Assembly: GCF_038396675.1 (NCBI RefSeq)
Contig: NC_088924.1
Span: 40,017,501-40,081,500 of the forward strand
Length of the DNA: 64,000 bases
Direction of reading: 5' to 3'
Source of the DNA: Hydra vulgaris
Lineage: Eukaryota > Cnidaria > Hydrozoa > Anthoathecata > Hydridae
Shown here one piece after another: positions 24,503 through 37,500 of the stretch. The translations under genes were made by a program, and so were the position numbers. A model generated the notes under the pieces. It worked only from the letters and a program-made list of their open reading frames with translations, was not told the origin of the DNA and did no database searches. Numbering within the stretch: the stretch's first letter is position 1; each line of letters opens with the position of its first letter.

Positions 24503-25950
24503 GTGCAGACTACCGTTATTTATACTGTACCGCCTTCTCGTATTAATGATTTGCCAGCAACGACAAGAACTAATCTGTCAAACCAATGTCGCCAAGAACG
24601 ACAAGACAGTAATCGTGCATTGGGCTGACGATAAAAGTAGCATTGTTTCAGTATTAATACCTTTATTTTGCTGGTATTGGCATCCCTCAAATGATAAAAC
24701 CTGCTTTAGTCTATGGGAAAACTTGCGGGTAATCCGCCAAAGGTCCGCGTTAAAAGTTGTATTAGCAACCCAACTGCTGTGGTGTTATATAAAAGACGTA
24801 TTTAAAGTTATTTTACAGTCTTCTTTTATAAATTATGCAAAGAGGTAACAGGTTTTGCGTCATGAAATTGTCATGAAACAATAAAATACTTAAAAAAAAC
24901 TAGAAAGCTGGAAATAAAAACCAAAAGTTGCTATGATTTAAAGAACACTTGACAAACAGGAAGAAAAATTTTTACTTTTATAAATTGCAATAAATATTTT
25001 ACAATTCGTAAATGTAGTAAAAAAAAAAAAATACTTTTTAAAAAAGTAAAAACCATTTATTTTTACATTATTTAACAATTTCGTTTTTTAACTTTAAATA
25101 TTTTGAATGATAAATACTTTTTATAATTTCATTCTTTTTTATTCCAAACAAACATGTGATTTTTATTATATTTTTAATTCATTTTAATTTATTATAATTT
25201 ATTTTTGCAATATCTGCAAACTGTAACGTAAGCACTTCGTTTTTTTAAATACAAAAAACTTTAATATATTTTACATAAAACAAAAAATCATGTGATCTAT
25301 TTTACATTATTTAAAACTCTGCTAAAATGTTTGTTTCAATGTTTACCATAAAATACCAATATGACTTTAACTGATAGTTTCTGATTAGATTACCTGTGTC
25401 AATACCAAATGATAATGATAAATGTTTTGTAATTTTAAAATATTTTAGAAGTTTTTTGAAAACTGTGTTCTAGCATTGTCTTATTTTTATAAGTTCGATC
25501 AGTGGTTCAGCACGCTGCAACCTTTACTGTAGTGAAGCAAACTGCTTCCCATACAGTGGTAAAGTTATCCCACAGTAAATACCCATACAGCGGTAAAGCT
25601 ACCCCAAGTTGCTACCTCACAGTAATTAAACAAACCGCTACAGATGTTCGTCTTTAACTATAAAATTTTTTTTCAGTCATTTTTTAAGCGAAAACGTTTT
25701 TTGCAAAAACTAGATAAAATAACAACAAATACGAATCTAATATAAAGATGAACTTTTAAGCAAATATTTGCATGAATAAAATATTAATCAATAAAAAACG
25801 GTTGCTTCTAAATTTAAGAAAGAAGCGTGGATTATAGATTTTGAGAAAGTTCTCTCAGACTATTATTTTTCCTTAATATTTTCCAAAGTTATATAATTTT
25901 TGTAAAGTTATTTCGACTATAATCTTGTGATTTCTTTGCTTTTACTAATA
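24503..25950. other. Gene-free stretch
   Basis: A 100-codon open frame at 24546-24848 has no recognisable domain. A short patch at 25500-25645 repeats CCCATACAGYGGTAAAG-like words. I cannot assign either. Confidence 0.4.
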
Positions 25951-25954
25951 TACA

Positions 25955-26235
25955 CCAATGGCGTAGATAAAATTTTTTGATGTTTCAGATATGACACTTT
26001 AAGGCACTATGTTCAAATTCCAAACTCACGTATGTTTATAGTTAAGTCAAATGAGGTTTTGCGAAAAAAATCGATCGAGTAAAAAAGTGAGGGATATTTA
26101 TTAAATTTAATTTTATCGACAAGTTTTAATTTTCGTTAAATAATTTTTTAAGGTCTAAAAGTTATGACTCTATCAATTTTTCACCTTCACTAAAATGAGG
26201 AGATCGTAAATTTTACGTGGTCATAACTTTTGAAT
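25955..26235. mobile_element. Diverged copy of the foldback MITE family found at 61022-61492
   Basis: AATTTTTTGATGTTTCAGAT, ATGACACTTT, AAATGAGGTTTTGC and GTAAATTTTACGTGGTCATA occur in the same order as in the left arm and centre of the element at 61 kb. The right arm is not recognisable here. Confidence 0.65.
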
Positions 26236-26920
26236 TTTAAAATATTAATGAATGAAGTTTGAAAACCTGTTAATGAAATAAGTATAGAATTGTAAAAAAA
26301 AAAACTTTTCAACTTATTGTTCTCACATTCAGAGTGGGGAGGGTGTAGACTTTGAAGTCTGCGAAAATAACAAGATGTTGAAAAAATAATATTTTTAATC
26401 AAAACAAAAGTATTTCTATTTGTTGAAATAAATCAAATGGGTGGAAAACTTAAATTTAATTTTTTAGTTTATTCTACTTTAATGAAAAAATCATGTGATT
26501 TATTTTACATTATCTAAAATTATTTAAAAAGTCTGCTAAAATATTGAATATTTATTTGAATATTTACTGAATATTTATTTATTACTTTTTTCCTACGAAT
26601 TTGTTATTTCACTAATTATTTAAAAATTTTTTTTTTACTAATTATATCATTATTTTAAATGAAATTTAATATACATTATTTGCCATTTTTAAAAATGGCT
26701 CAATAACATAAAAGTGTTTCAAATTTTTAATATTTTTATGGCCTTAATTTTTAAGATTATAAAAATATTAAAAGTATGAAATTTTAACTTAATTTTTTTT
26801 TTCTTTATTTATTCCCTTGTAACTTTTTGTTTAATCTTTTCAAAAAGAAAGTCTTATTTTAAGTATATTGGTAACAATTATATACGACTTACGTAATTAT
26901 TAATCTTTTACGGAATCAAT
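26236..26920. other. Non-coding AT-rich stretch
   Basis: Nothing recognised. Confidence 0.5.
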
Positions 26921-26924
26921 TCTC

Positions 26925-27325
26925 GGGGTTTGGAGACCCGAGAATCGTGTCTTCTTCTTGCCCCAGCCATCTGTATTTATTTTGAAATATTAATTGTGTT
27001 TATATATTTATACGGTAAAACATGAAAGCAAAAAAAAAAAAAAATCTGAATTACCAAGCTCAAATCAAAGAAATTTTTTAAAAAAATACTCTTTTATTTG
27101 AAACCTTGAAAATGTATAAGCTTGGAGTTTGCAATGCCAGAGACCGTCATATATGAAGCATCAAAAAATCTATGCAACTGGTTTATTATTTTGTGTGTGT
27201 TCTACATAAAATAAAATATTGTGTATTTTATTTTTTTATTTAATTATTTATATTTTTAGCAATGTAAATATGTACATTCCGTAACAAATCAACATTATAT
27301 AATAATAGCAGGGTCAAGAAGAAGG
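26925..27325. mobile_element. Possible MITE with GTCTTCTTCTTG-type inverted ends
   Basis: Left: TTCTCGGGGTTTGGAGACCC, GAGAA, then GTGTCTTCTTCTTGCCCC. Right: GGGTCAAGAAGAAGAC, preceded by a partial duplicate GGGTCAAGAAGAAG. Limits are approximate; the interior is AT-rich. Confidence 0.45.
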
Positions 27326-28014
27326 GTCAAGAAGAAGACTTGATATGGCTTATCGCCATGCCCCTAGATAAATTCCATAAATATTAGAAATAATAAATTT
27401 TATTCACTATATAAAATAAATAAAGAAGGCAAAAATATAGAGTTTAAAATGTGAGATTAAAATAAACATTAAAATAATTTTCATTTATGATTGAGAAATC
27501 ATAAAATAAAACAAAAAAATTACCCTAACCCCCTTCCCCCTCCCCCTCCCAAAAAAAACAAAAAAGCAAAGAAAACAAACAAACAAACAAACAAACAAAA
27601 ACTTAAATATTGTAAAAAAGTAACTATTGACTTAAACCTTACCTTATAAAACAGAATATACATTAATGCATATCAATGTATATTCAGTCGTATATGAAAA
27701 GTGTATCAATTGATATACTTTTCATATATGATATTATACATTGGTATATTTTTCATATATGACTAATTAATCCTTAGCTTATTTCACAAAATGATAGAAA
27801 TAGATTTGCAGTATACTCAGTAATCTCAATAGTGCTTTTTTTTGCATTATTGGTAATTTGACCGAGCAATTAGCGTATTAGCGTAATTAAGATGACAATT
27901 AATAAAGGACGAAACCTTTTTTTAAAATCTGATCTATCGAGCAAAACTTTTTTACAAAGGTTTTGCCCGATAAATTAGGCTAATGCTCTTCGAGGTTTTA
28001 CCTTCTACTTAGGG
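27326..28014. other. Non-coding stretch with C-rich patch and palindrome
   Basis: CCCTAACCCCCTTCCCCCTC with following CCCTCCC at about 27532-27550, (AAAC)n at about 27565-27600, and a 19+19 near-perfect palindrome at 27691-27728. No gene seen. Confidence 0.5.
27691..27728. repeat. 19-bp inverted repeat without loop (one mismatch)
   Basis: TATATGAAAAGTGTATCAA is directly followed by its reverse complement with one change. Further TTTTCATATATGA words follow at 27719-27765, as in the word-array elements. Confidence 0.9.
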
Positions 28015-28560
28015 GAGAGTTGGGTTATGACGAACGCGGGGTAACTCCGAACAAAGTTGTGTCAGCATGATAGAAAAGGGTAGTTGACAATCTATTTTTT
28101 CCTGGAGAGAGTGGGTTTCATGCTCAGTTCCAGACGTGTAGTAGTGTAGTGTAGTTGCGCAGGTTATTCACGATAGAACGATTTTAGGTTTTTCTCTTAA
28201 CTTCATATAATTTTTGCTTGCGAAACATTTATGTATCAGCTATACTACGTTTATAAAACCACTAATTTTTTATGTTGTTGCAAAGTATGATAACCGTGGA
28301 GTTATTAGCACGTATTGTATATATCGTATGTTAGTACTACCTCAATAGAAAAATTGTATTTCATTTGTTTGGGTCGCGGGGAAATAAAGACCGATCTTGG
28401 CGGGGTAATCACGAAAGTTTAATGTTATCCCAAAGTATTCTATCTGATAACACGCTGACATTTTCTAAATAAAGATATTATATATTATTTATCTAGTTTT
28501 TATTGTAAAATATCAACGTGAAAAGTTAGATTTTGAACCAAGTTAAACATTTACAGTATA

Positions 28561-30320
<1,760 letters not shown>

Positions 30321-30405
30321 GGGTTATAACTTTAAAAAAAAAAAATTTCTTTATCATAAATCGATGAACTTAAGTTAGATAATATTGAAAACATGTTCAA
30401 TTCCT

Positions 30406-31510
30406 TTAGGTTGTAAAAAAAGGTTACCCCGCAATTAAAACGAATCGTCATTTATTTAATCTTGTTATTGCACAAAATTGTAATGGGAAAACTGAAATAA
30501 AGTATAGGCTGGAGGAATTGAAAAAGGCCATAAAAGACGTGAAAAATAAAACTTTTTTATTATGTAAAGCGTCTTTAGCTTTTTCGGCGCCTAAAACCAC
30601 CTTATTTGAATATTGCAAGAAAGAATTCATAACACAACCGAAATACGGAAGAAAATGTACTTTCTGAGATGCACAAGAAAAAGAGTTAACAGAATATATT
30701 GTCAAATGCAGCCAGTTATTTTATGGGTTAACAATTGAAATGATGCAAAAAATTGCTTCTAAATTTACTTAACAAAATAAGCTGAACCATAATATTAACA
30801 GGACAACCTAATTGGCAGGTAAAGATTATTCTTTCATAAAAAGACATTTAAATATTTCAATGAGAAAACCTAAGCCCTCTTCGTTAAACAGAATAAATGG
30901 ATTTAATGAAACAGAAGTTAAACTGTTTTTTGAGTATCTGAAAACTTTACAAAAACCTTATCGCTTTGACCCTAATCGTATGTATAATGTTGATGAGACG
31001 GGTATTTCTAATGTTCAACAAAAATTCAAAACTTAGCCCCTAAGTGCCAGAAACAGATTGAAATAACAACCATTGGGGAAAAGGTTCAACAACTACAATT
31101 GTTTGTGCATTCAGTGCTTCGGGAAAGCATATTCCTCCATTTTTTGTATTTAAAAGAATATTCAGTTGTTGCGGGGAGACAATGCCGATATGCTTGCCAC
31201 GATCAGTACTCAGGTTGAATCAATAAAATTTTTTTGTGGACTAGTTTAATCACTTTATCTCATTTACTAAACCAAACGAACATGAACCTTTATTATTAAT
31301 CCTAGATAATCATGAGAGCCATATCAGCCTCGATTGCTATTTACTCTGTCGTGGAAATTGAATTGTATTGTCATCCCTTCCAACACACATTTCCCATCGA
31401 ATGCAACCGTTAGATTTAACATACTTTGGTCCGCTCAAATCCGCATACAACAAAAAAATGTGGTATTCTTATGGCAGCAAACGTAGGGCTAGAATTACTC
31501 AATTTGAAGT
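30406..31510 (+). pseudogene. Pogo/Jerky-type transposase remnant
   Basis: Successive frames give KYRLEELKKAIKDVKNKTFL (psq-like HTH), then SFIKRHLNISMRKPKPSSLN (CENP-B HTH tail), FNETEVKLFFEYLKTL and PNRMYNVDETGISNVQ (first catalytic Asp region of DDE-1), and a late GPLKSAYNKKM-like piece near 31430. Several in-frame stops (after 30666, 30770, 31034 and later) and frame changes show it is dead. These proteins bind the element's ends and move it to TA sites. Confidence 0.8.
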
Positions 31511-31529
31511 TGATTAACTATTTACAAAA

Positions 31530-33660
31530 GCTTTTAATCGTCTCAGTAATATTAAAAAAGCAGCCAATGGTTATTTATCAAACAAAATAAATATATACAG
31601 AGGAGTTAGACAAGGATGTCCGCTTTCCATGATACTATATATAATTCAAGCAGAGGTTTTTGCATGATTTATTAGGAGAAATCCAGAAATTAAAGGAATC
31701 ACAATCGACAATAAAGAAACTAAACTGCAACAGTATGCGGATGACACTGTCTTTTTCCTATCGACTGACAACTCAATAATAGCTTTAGGCAACACTCTAA
31801 ACATATACAAACGAGGTACAGGAACAAAGTTGAACATTTCCAAATGCCAAGGTCTGTGGCTTGAACGAAACAGATCTATAATAAAAGACAGTTTTCTAAA
31901 TTTTGTATGGCATGATACTACTCTTAAGAGTCTAGGTGCTAATTTCTCTAATTTTAATCAATATATCAACCGACAATGGAACGAAAGCATAGAAAAATTG
32001 AACAAAAAGATAGAAAAGTGGGAAAGATTTAAATTATCGATTAAAGGAAAAGCTCTAATAATCAACCAAACACTACTAAGTGGCCTATGGCATCTTGCTT
32101 TCACCCTACCTATACCATGTGACAAAAACATAAAACTAATAGAACGAAAAATTGACAACTTCCTTTGGAATAATAGCTCCATAAAAACACCTAAACAAAT
32201 TTCCAAACTCCCTATCAATAAAGGCGGTTTAAACATTATCGACGTGAAAAAAAAACTGCAATCAATTCAACTAAGTTGGATTTCCAAATATTTTGATGAG
32301 AATAAACAGGGAGCATGGAAAGATTCAGCCCTTCATATTTTTAATAATTACCGACATGCAAATCAAGGAAATCCTATATTTCTCACCACGCATTCTTCCA
32401 AATCATTAAAAACTCTACCCCCCTACTACCGTCAAACAATAAAAACGTGGAGTCATCTCTATAGAAAATTCAACAACCACAAAAATCTTACCATCGAGGA
32501 AGTACTAAACCAACCAATATTCTACAATCCATATATAAGACACGCGTAAAATCCTTAAACCATCTCCAGAATCCACAAGCAACAGCATAATCAAGATAAT
32601 CAAGATAGGCGACATTTCAAAAGTATTTGCTAGCGGCTTTCTAGAGAGTCAACTCATCGGTATAAAGCAACACCTTCTAATAAAAATAATAAATTCACTA
32701 CCGCCGAAATGGTAACACCTCATAAATTCTCAAAGCCAAAGTTACGACCACAACAAAGCATTAACATCTATTTATCTAAAAAACCCACTCTCTCTCAAAT
32801 TTATAAATCTCAAACCAAAAAATGTATACACTATCTCCAAAAATGATGCAGAAATAAACCTAACAGGAAAATTTTACAGATGGACAGACTACTATAAATA
32901 TAGCATGAGAAACGTAACAACAAAAGACTGGTCCCAATTATTTAACTACATCCACAAAAGTAACATCAACAATAAAGCAGACGAAATTAAATACAAACTA
33001 ATACACTTTGCAATTCCAACCAATTCGATTTAAAAAAAAAGAGGCTTTGTAACAGACGATCTCTGCTCTCAATGTATGAAAAATACGGAAAACCTTCCCC
33101 ATATGATGTTTAGATGTGAAAAAGCACAACCACTCATAAAATACACACTCGCTCTTATTCATAAAATCTATCCACATCATCCACCTCTTAAAAATACATT
33201 CAAAACTTTACTTTTTCCTTTAACACCTGTAAATAGTTTTTATATTGGAATTTTACTTCTTAACGAACTTTTATATAAATTATATTGTAATAAAATTAGG
33301 TCGTTCCATGAAAAGTCGATGTTTGCTAGAGTGAGTTTGTTAGAGGAATTCCAAAACAAAATCAAAAAGATTTTGTATGAGGATTTCGAAATTTCAAAAA
33401 TATCAAACAGTAAAGAGTTTTTTCTTTTACAATGTGAAAAAATCTGGAGCGAAGATAACAAAATTAAAATAGATATAAACAAAAAAAAAAAATCTGGGCA
33501 TTTTAAACTAAAATGCCCAGATTATTTTTGGAACTTTTTCGATTATTTTCAAATCTTGCTTTTCATGTTTTTCTTGTTTGTTTTTTTGTTTTGTTTTTTG
33601 ATTTTATTTCATTGTCGCTTCTTCAATTTTGTGTATGTGAGGTCTTCATTTTTTTATATT
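31530..33660 (+). pseudogene. LINE reverse transcriptase, C-terminal half
   Basis: Motifs in order: AFNRLSNIKKAANG, YRGVRQGCPLSMILYIIQAE (block B, with a TGA soon after at about 31664), LQQYADDTVFFLS (catalytic YADD), SKCQGLWL, GKALIINQTLLSGLWHLA, FLWNNSS and PINKGGLNIIDV. The longest intact run is 31830-32549 (239 codons). After that, stops and frameshifts, but a CxxC...MFRCEKA-like zinc tail is still visible near 33070 and codons stay open to 33669. It resembles the element at 58240-60640. Confidence 0.85.
33349..33580. repeat. First copy of a duplicated LINE 3' segment
   Basis: Nearly identical to 33815-34080, from CCAAAACAAAATCAAAAAGA to GATTATTTTCAAATCTTG. Contains a perfect 15-bp hairpin at 33491-33523 (AATCTGGGCATTTTA, AAC, inverse). 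Confidence 0.9.
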
Positions 33661-33812
33661 AAGTATTAAACTCTTGTGAGTTTTATATGTGACTTAGTAA
33701 TGGAACAGTGGACCATCTTGTAATTAATACCATTGTATTCATTATTAATATCTCTACAAGGCAGACGCCGGAGGAGAGAAATAAACAACAATATGATTCT
33801 CTTATTTCTCCA

Positions 33813-34083
33813 AAACAAAATCAAAATTCCAAAATAAAATTAAAAAGATTTTGTATGAGGAATTCGAAATTTCAAAAATATCAAACAGTAAAGAGTTTTT
33901 TCTTTTACAATGTGAAAAAATCTAGAGCGAAGATAACAAAATTAAAATAGATATAAACAACAATCTTTTTTTAAACTAAAATGCTCATCTGGGCATTTTA
34001 GTTTAAAATAATCTGGATTATTTTTGGAACTTTTTCGATTATTTTCGAATCTTGATTTTCTTGTTTTTCTTGTTTTGTTTTTA
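33813..34083. repeat. Second copy of the duplicated LINE 3' segment
   Basis: Follows directly on the end of the LINE 3' UTR. It is changed at the hairpin: here TAAACTAAAATGC pairs with GGCATTTTAGTTTA, a different stem built from the same words. Confidence 0.85.
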
Positions 34084-34224
34084 GTTTTTAGTGCAGCTGG
34101 CTATCATAAAAACATTTCACTTCTGGACACCTGCGTGTAACTTTGCATAGTGATAGTGGACGGTATGAGCAACAAAAAAATAGCGAGACACAAACTTGTT
34201 ATGCATCTGGAATCGTTTTACAGA

Positions 34225-34485
34225 TGAATTATTCAAAATGGCCAATGGCGGCCATTTTGAATGTATTTAAATGGTCATAACTGTAGAACTAGTAGTGATA
34301 TCCACTTCAAATAAACATCGATTTGTTCTAAGAGAAAAGTTACATAAAACTGACTGAAATCAATGTTTTGAAATTTCAAGATGGCTGCCATCGGCCATCT
34401 TGAAAGTTTTTAAATGGTCATAACTTTAGAACTAGTAGTGACATCCACTTAAAATAAACGCCGTCTTGTTCGATGATGTAACAAG
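34225..34485. repeat. Two direct copies of a 140-150-bp unit with a palindrome
   Basis: Each unit has a near-palindrome (CAAAATGGCCAATGGCGGCCATTTTG or CAAGATGGCTGCCATCGGCCATCTTG type) and then AAATGGTCATAACTKTAGAACTAGTAGTGAYATCCACTT. It ends just before the 3' end of the CXC-domain gene. Confidence 0.88.
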
Positions 34486-34539
34486 AAACTCATATTTACA
34501 TACATTTACGTATTTACATAATTACAATACACTTTTGGA

Positions 34540-37500
34540 TTACAATTCGTCATGGAAGGAGATCTGGAGAACATGGTCGAATTCCGGGTCTTCTTCAACT
34601 TCTAGTTCTTCATATGAATCACCATTTGTTTCTTTGTAACAATAGCCGTTACATGCACACAGCTTAGTGCATGGTAAACCATGTCGTTTACATGAACAGT
34701 TTTTACACTCAGTTTTGCACGAATAACGAATCAGTTCCTGGCAATGTCGAGAAATCTCCGGCAGAGTGCACCAAAGTGGTGTATAGCACTCATCAGCAGT
34801 ATCTTTCCATCCCCATTCAGTGGGTAAATATCTTGGAGTAACAGCAGACAAGCATTGTTTCCATAAGTGTGCCTGCAGTGCTGCTCTCTTTGTGTGCTGC
34901 AGAGAAGCGTCTGCAGTCGGCGGAATGTTTTCAATTGCTCTATTCTTTATGGTGTAGAGTATACGGCGGCATTCGTTTACGCCAGCAGCGGTTGATGATC
35001 GATCGTACATCAATACTACAAATCGCTCAATGGCCTTCATTGCCGTATCAGTTAAGACATCATTTTTTAAGTCTGACGTGGAAAGATTGTGAAATGCAGC
35101 ATCAACTACTCGGTAGTTCATCCACGCTTTCCATGCCGTTCGTTTTCCAATCCCACAGAATGTTGATACTGTGTCACATCCGGTGAAGGCATGGAAGAAT
35201 GGTAAATTTGACGATACACCATCTGGAATGTGTTGATGTAGATGGTGAACTCCTATCATTCGTCTTCTTTTTCCAACTCCAAAATCAATCCACAACTCTT
35301 TCACTCCAATCATCTGGCTAAACACAGAGAGAGCTATAACGACCACATCGGAGTCCACAGTGCGTATAGTTATAGTTAAGTTGCCATTTTTCAGTGCATG
35401 ATTAGCATGGAGCAAAAGACGGCCATCTGCCTCTTCAGCACTACAAGGAGATATGGACGATACATCTAAATCTTGTTGACTGGCACATGCAGTTTCTTCA
35501 ATGGTACAAACAATAACTTTTCCAACTACGGATTGCGTTAAAACGAATCTGGAAATAAGGCCGAACAGTTGCGTCTTATTGAAGTCCACAGATAGGAATT
35601 TGTCAAACTTTTTTGGAATAAGTGTACCCATTGTGACGTTTATGCGTTGCCCTGATCCACGATCTTCCCGTGTTTCGGACTTCAAGCTTTTTGGGACATA
35701 CCGATCAAAAACAATGTCAAGGCGCTGCACGGATCTCAGAAGTCTGTCGAAGAATGGTCCAATCACATTTTCGCAGTAGTCAGAGAATGTCTTTGACGAT
35801 CTCGGGTGAAGCATGTGTACGAGTGCTGCACCATCAACAATCAAAGCAGAAACCTTATAGTCAAGGTTGAAGTCTTGTTGTTTCTCGCTACCATACTGTT
35901 CCAAACAAATGAGGACATCTGATTTGCTGGTGGCCTTACGCTTCCTTCCGAATTCAGAAATTGACGGCGGATTACGGTTGTTTTCGTGTGAAAAGAAATC
36001 CTCTATATCACTAACACGATTTTGACTTGCTACATACATTTTACAAAAGTAGTTGGAGTCATGTTTAAGATCAGCAATTTTAGTTTTATGTTCGGAACCT
36101 GGAATTTTCAAACTGTGGAACAATTCAAATTTGTTTCTTTTCAAAGGCTCATGAATTGACTTTTGTCTGGACACAAGACGGTCAGCTACGTACTCGTTGT
36201 ATTGCTGTTGCCCTGTGATCTTGGCTTCTTGAACAGTTTTTTCGGCTGAATTGGACATTATAATCTTATGGTTGTCTGCTGTTTGCAGTAACTGCTCCGC
36301 AAAAGGATTCCCATCATCGCGCATAGATTTCACTCTTGATCAATTTGTTGTTCTGTTCATGAAGCTGGTCATCAGACATGGCAGAGAAGTCCGCGTTAGT
36401 TTTCCTACTTGTGAAGTGGCCCTTTTTGAATTCCTCAAACACATAAGGGTGTCGGACAGGTAGCTCTTCCAAGGTTTTGATGAAAACCGGCAACCAGCGA
36501 GAGTAATTAGTTAAATCAAGTGCGAAGAACCACGGAGCAATCTGCTTTAGCATTCGCAAGTATTCCTCGAAGTTTGATTCGCGAATACTGCGCACAAAAC
36601 TCAGTAGCAGGCTCTCCAACTCCATAACGGTTTGCCAATAAAGAAACTGATTAGATTCGTTGCTTTTCCTGGAAATCCACTCTTCCAATGACTCAACAAA
36701 GTCCTTACAATCTAGCTTATACGCCTCATCACGAAGAATGAAAAGAGATGCCAGGCTCACTTCGTGCGCATATCTTGTTCTCTTTATGTGCCACGATTTA
36801 AGCAGCGACTCACTCCTTCCAATGCTAGCAACCTCTGCTTTTATGAACATTTCAGTCCAACCACTGCCCTTCAACCACTTTCCAATCATGTTTTGAATGG
36901 CCATTTCAATATGGAGTCCACCCATCATAATGACTATTTTATCCTCTCCATAAACATCCGGAAACTTCCATTGTATATACTTTGCAACTGCGTACACGGG
37001 CTGATCACCAGTTATAACAGCACCTTGTTTGTTATTGACAGCACTCGTTATTTTTATTATTACATCCATCAAATGGCGTACTGTTGCTGGAGACTGAATG
37101 TGATCTGTTAGCAATGGCAATAGTATGTTATGACATGGAAAGGTTGCTGGATGCATATTTCTTTCCGCATGGAAAGCAGCGAATGAAGTTTTATTTGTTG
37201 ATGTGTTATACACAGACTCCTGCACAGAATTTAGCCAAGGTGTCAACTGCTCAATGGTTATTGGATCACTAGCAATAGGTGATGCATTCACGGTGGTCAT
37301 TAGTGGTTCGGAAACAACATTATTCGTTGCAGGGAGAGTGGTGTATGTATCCGGCAATTTGCTATTGATTTTCCTAGACCAAAGGAGTCCATCTGAAGTG
37401 GATTTTGAATTTGAATGGGGAGTATCCGGATGCTGAATAATTGTGACGCTAGAGCCGTGGAATGAATCGTTAGATGTAGTTGAAGATGGATTGTGATCAA

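Larger units (their letters stand above)
31515..33812 (+). mobile_element. 5'-truncated LINE (L1/Tx1-like YADD type)
   Basis: RT from just before block B (YRGVRQGCPLS) to a long 3' region ending at about 33812 (AATAAACAACAATATGATTC). The 5' end joins the pogo remnant. The last 200 bp recur at 40371-40575, and a 230-bp piece of the 3' region is repeated at 33815-34080. Confidence 0.85.

Noticed and set aside
24546..24848. 100-codon open frame as a gene
   Set aside because: No recognisable domain, no splice context, isolated; cannot be supported.
26925..27350. Gene-like GC-richer patch near CTTCTTGCCCCAGCC
   Set aside because: Explained as inverted ends of a possible MITE; no open frame.
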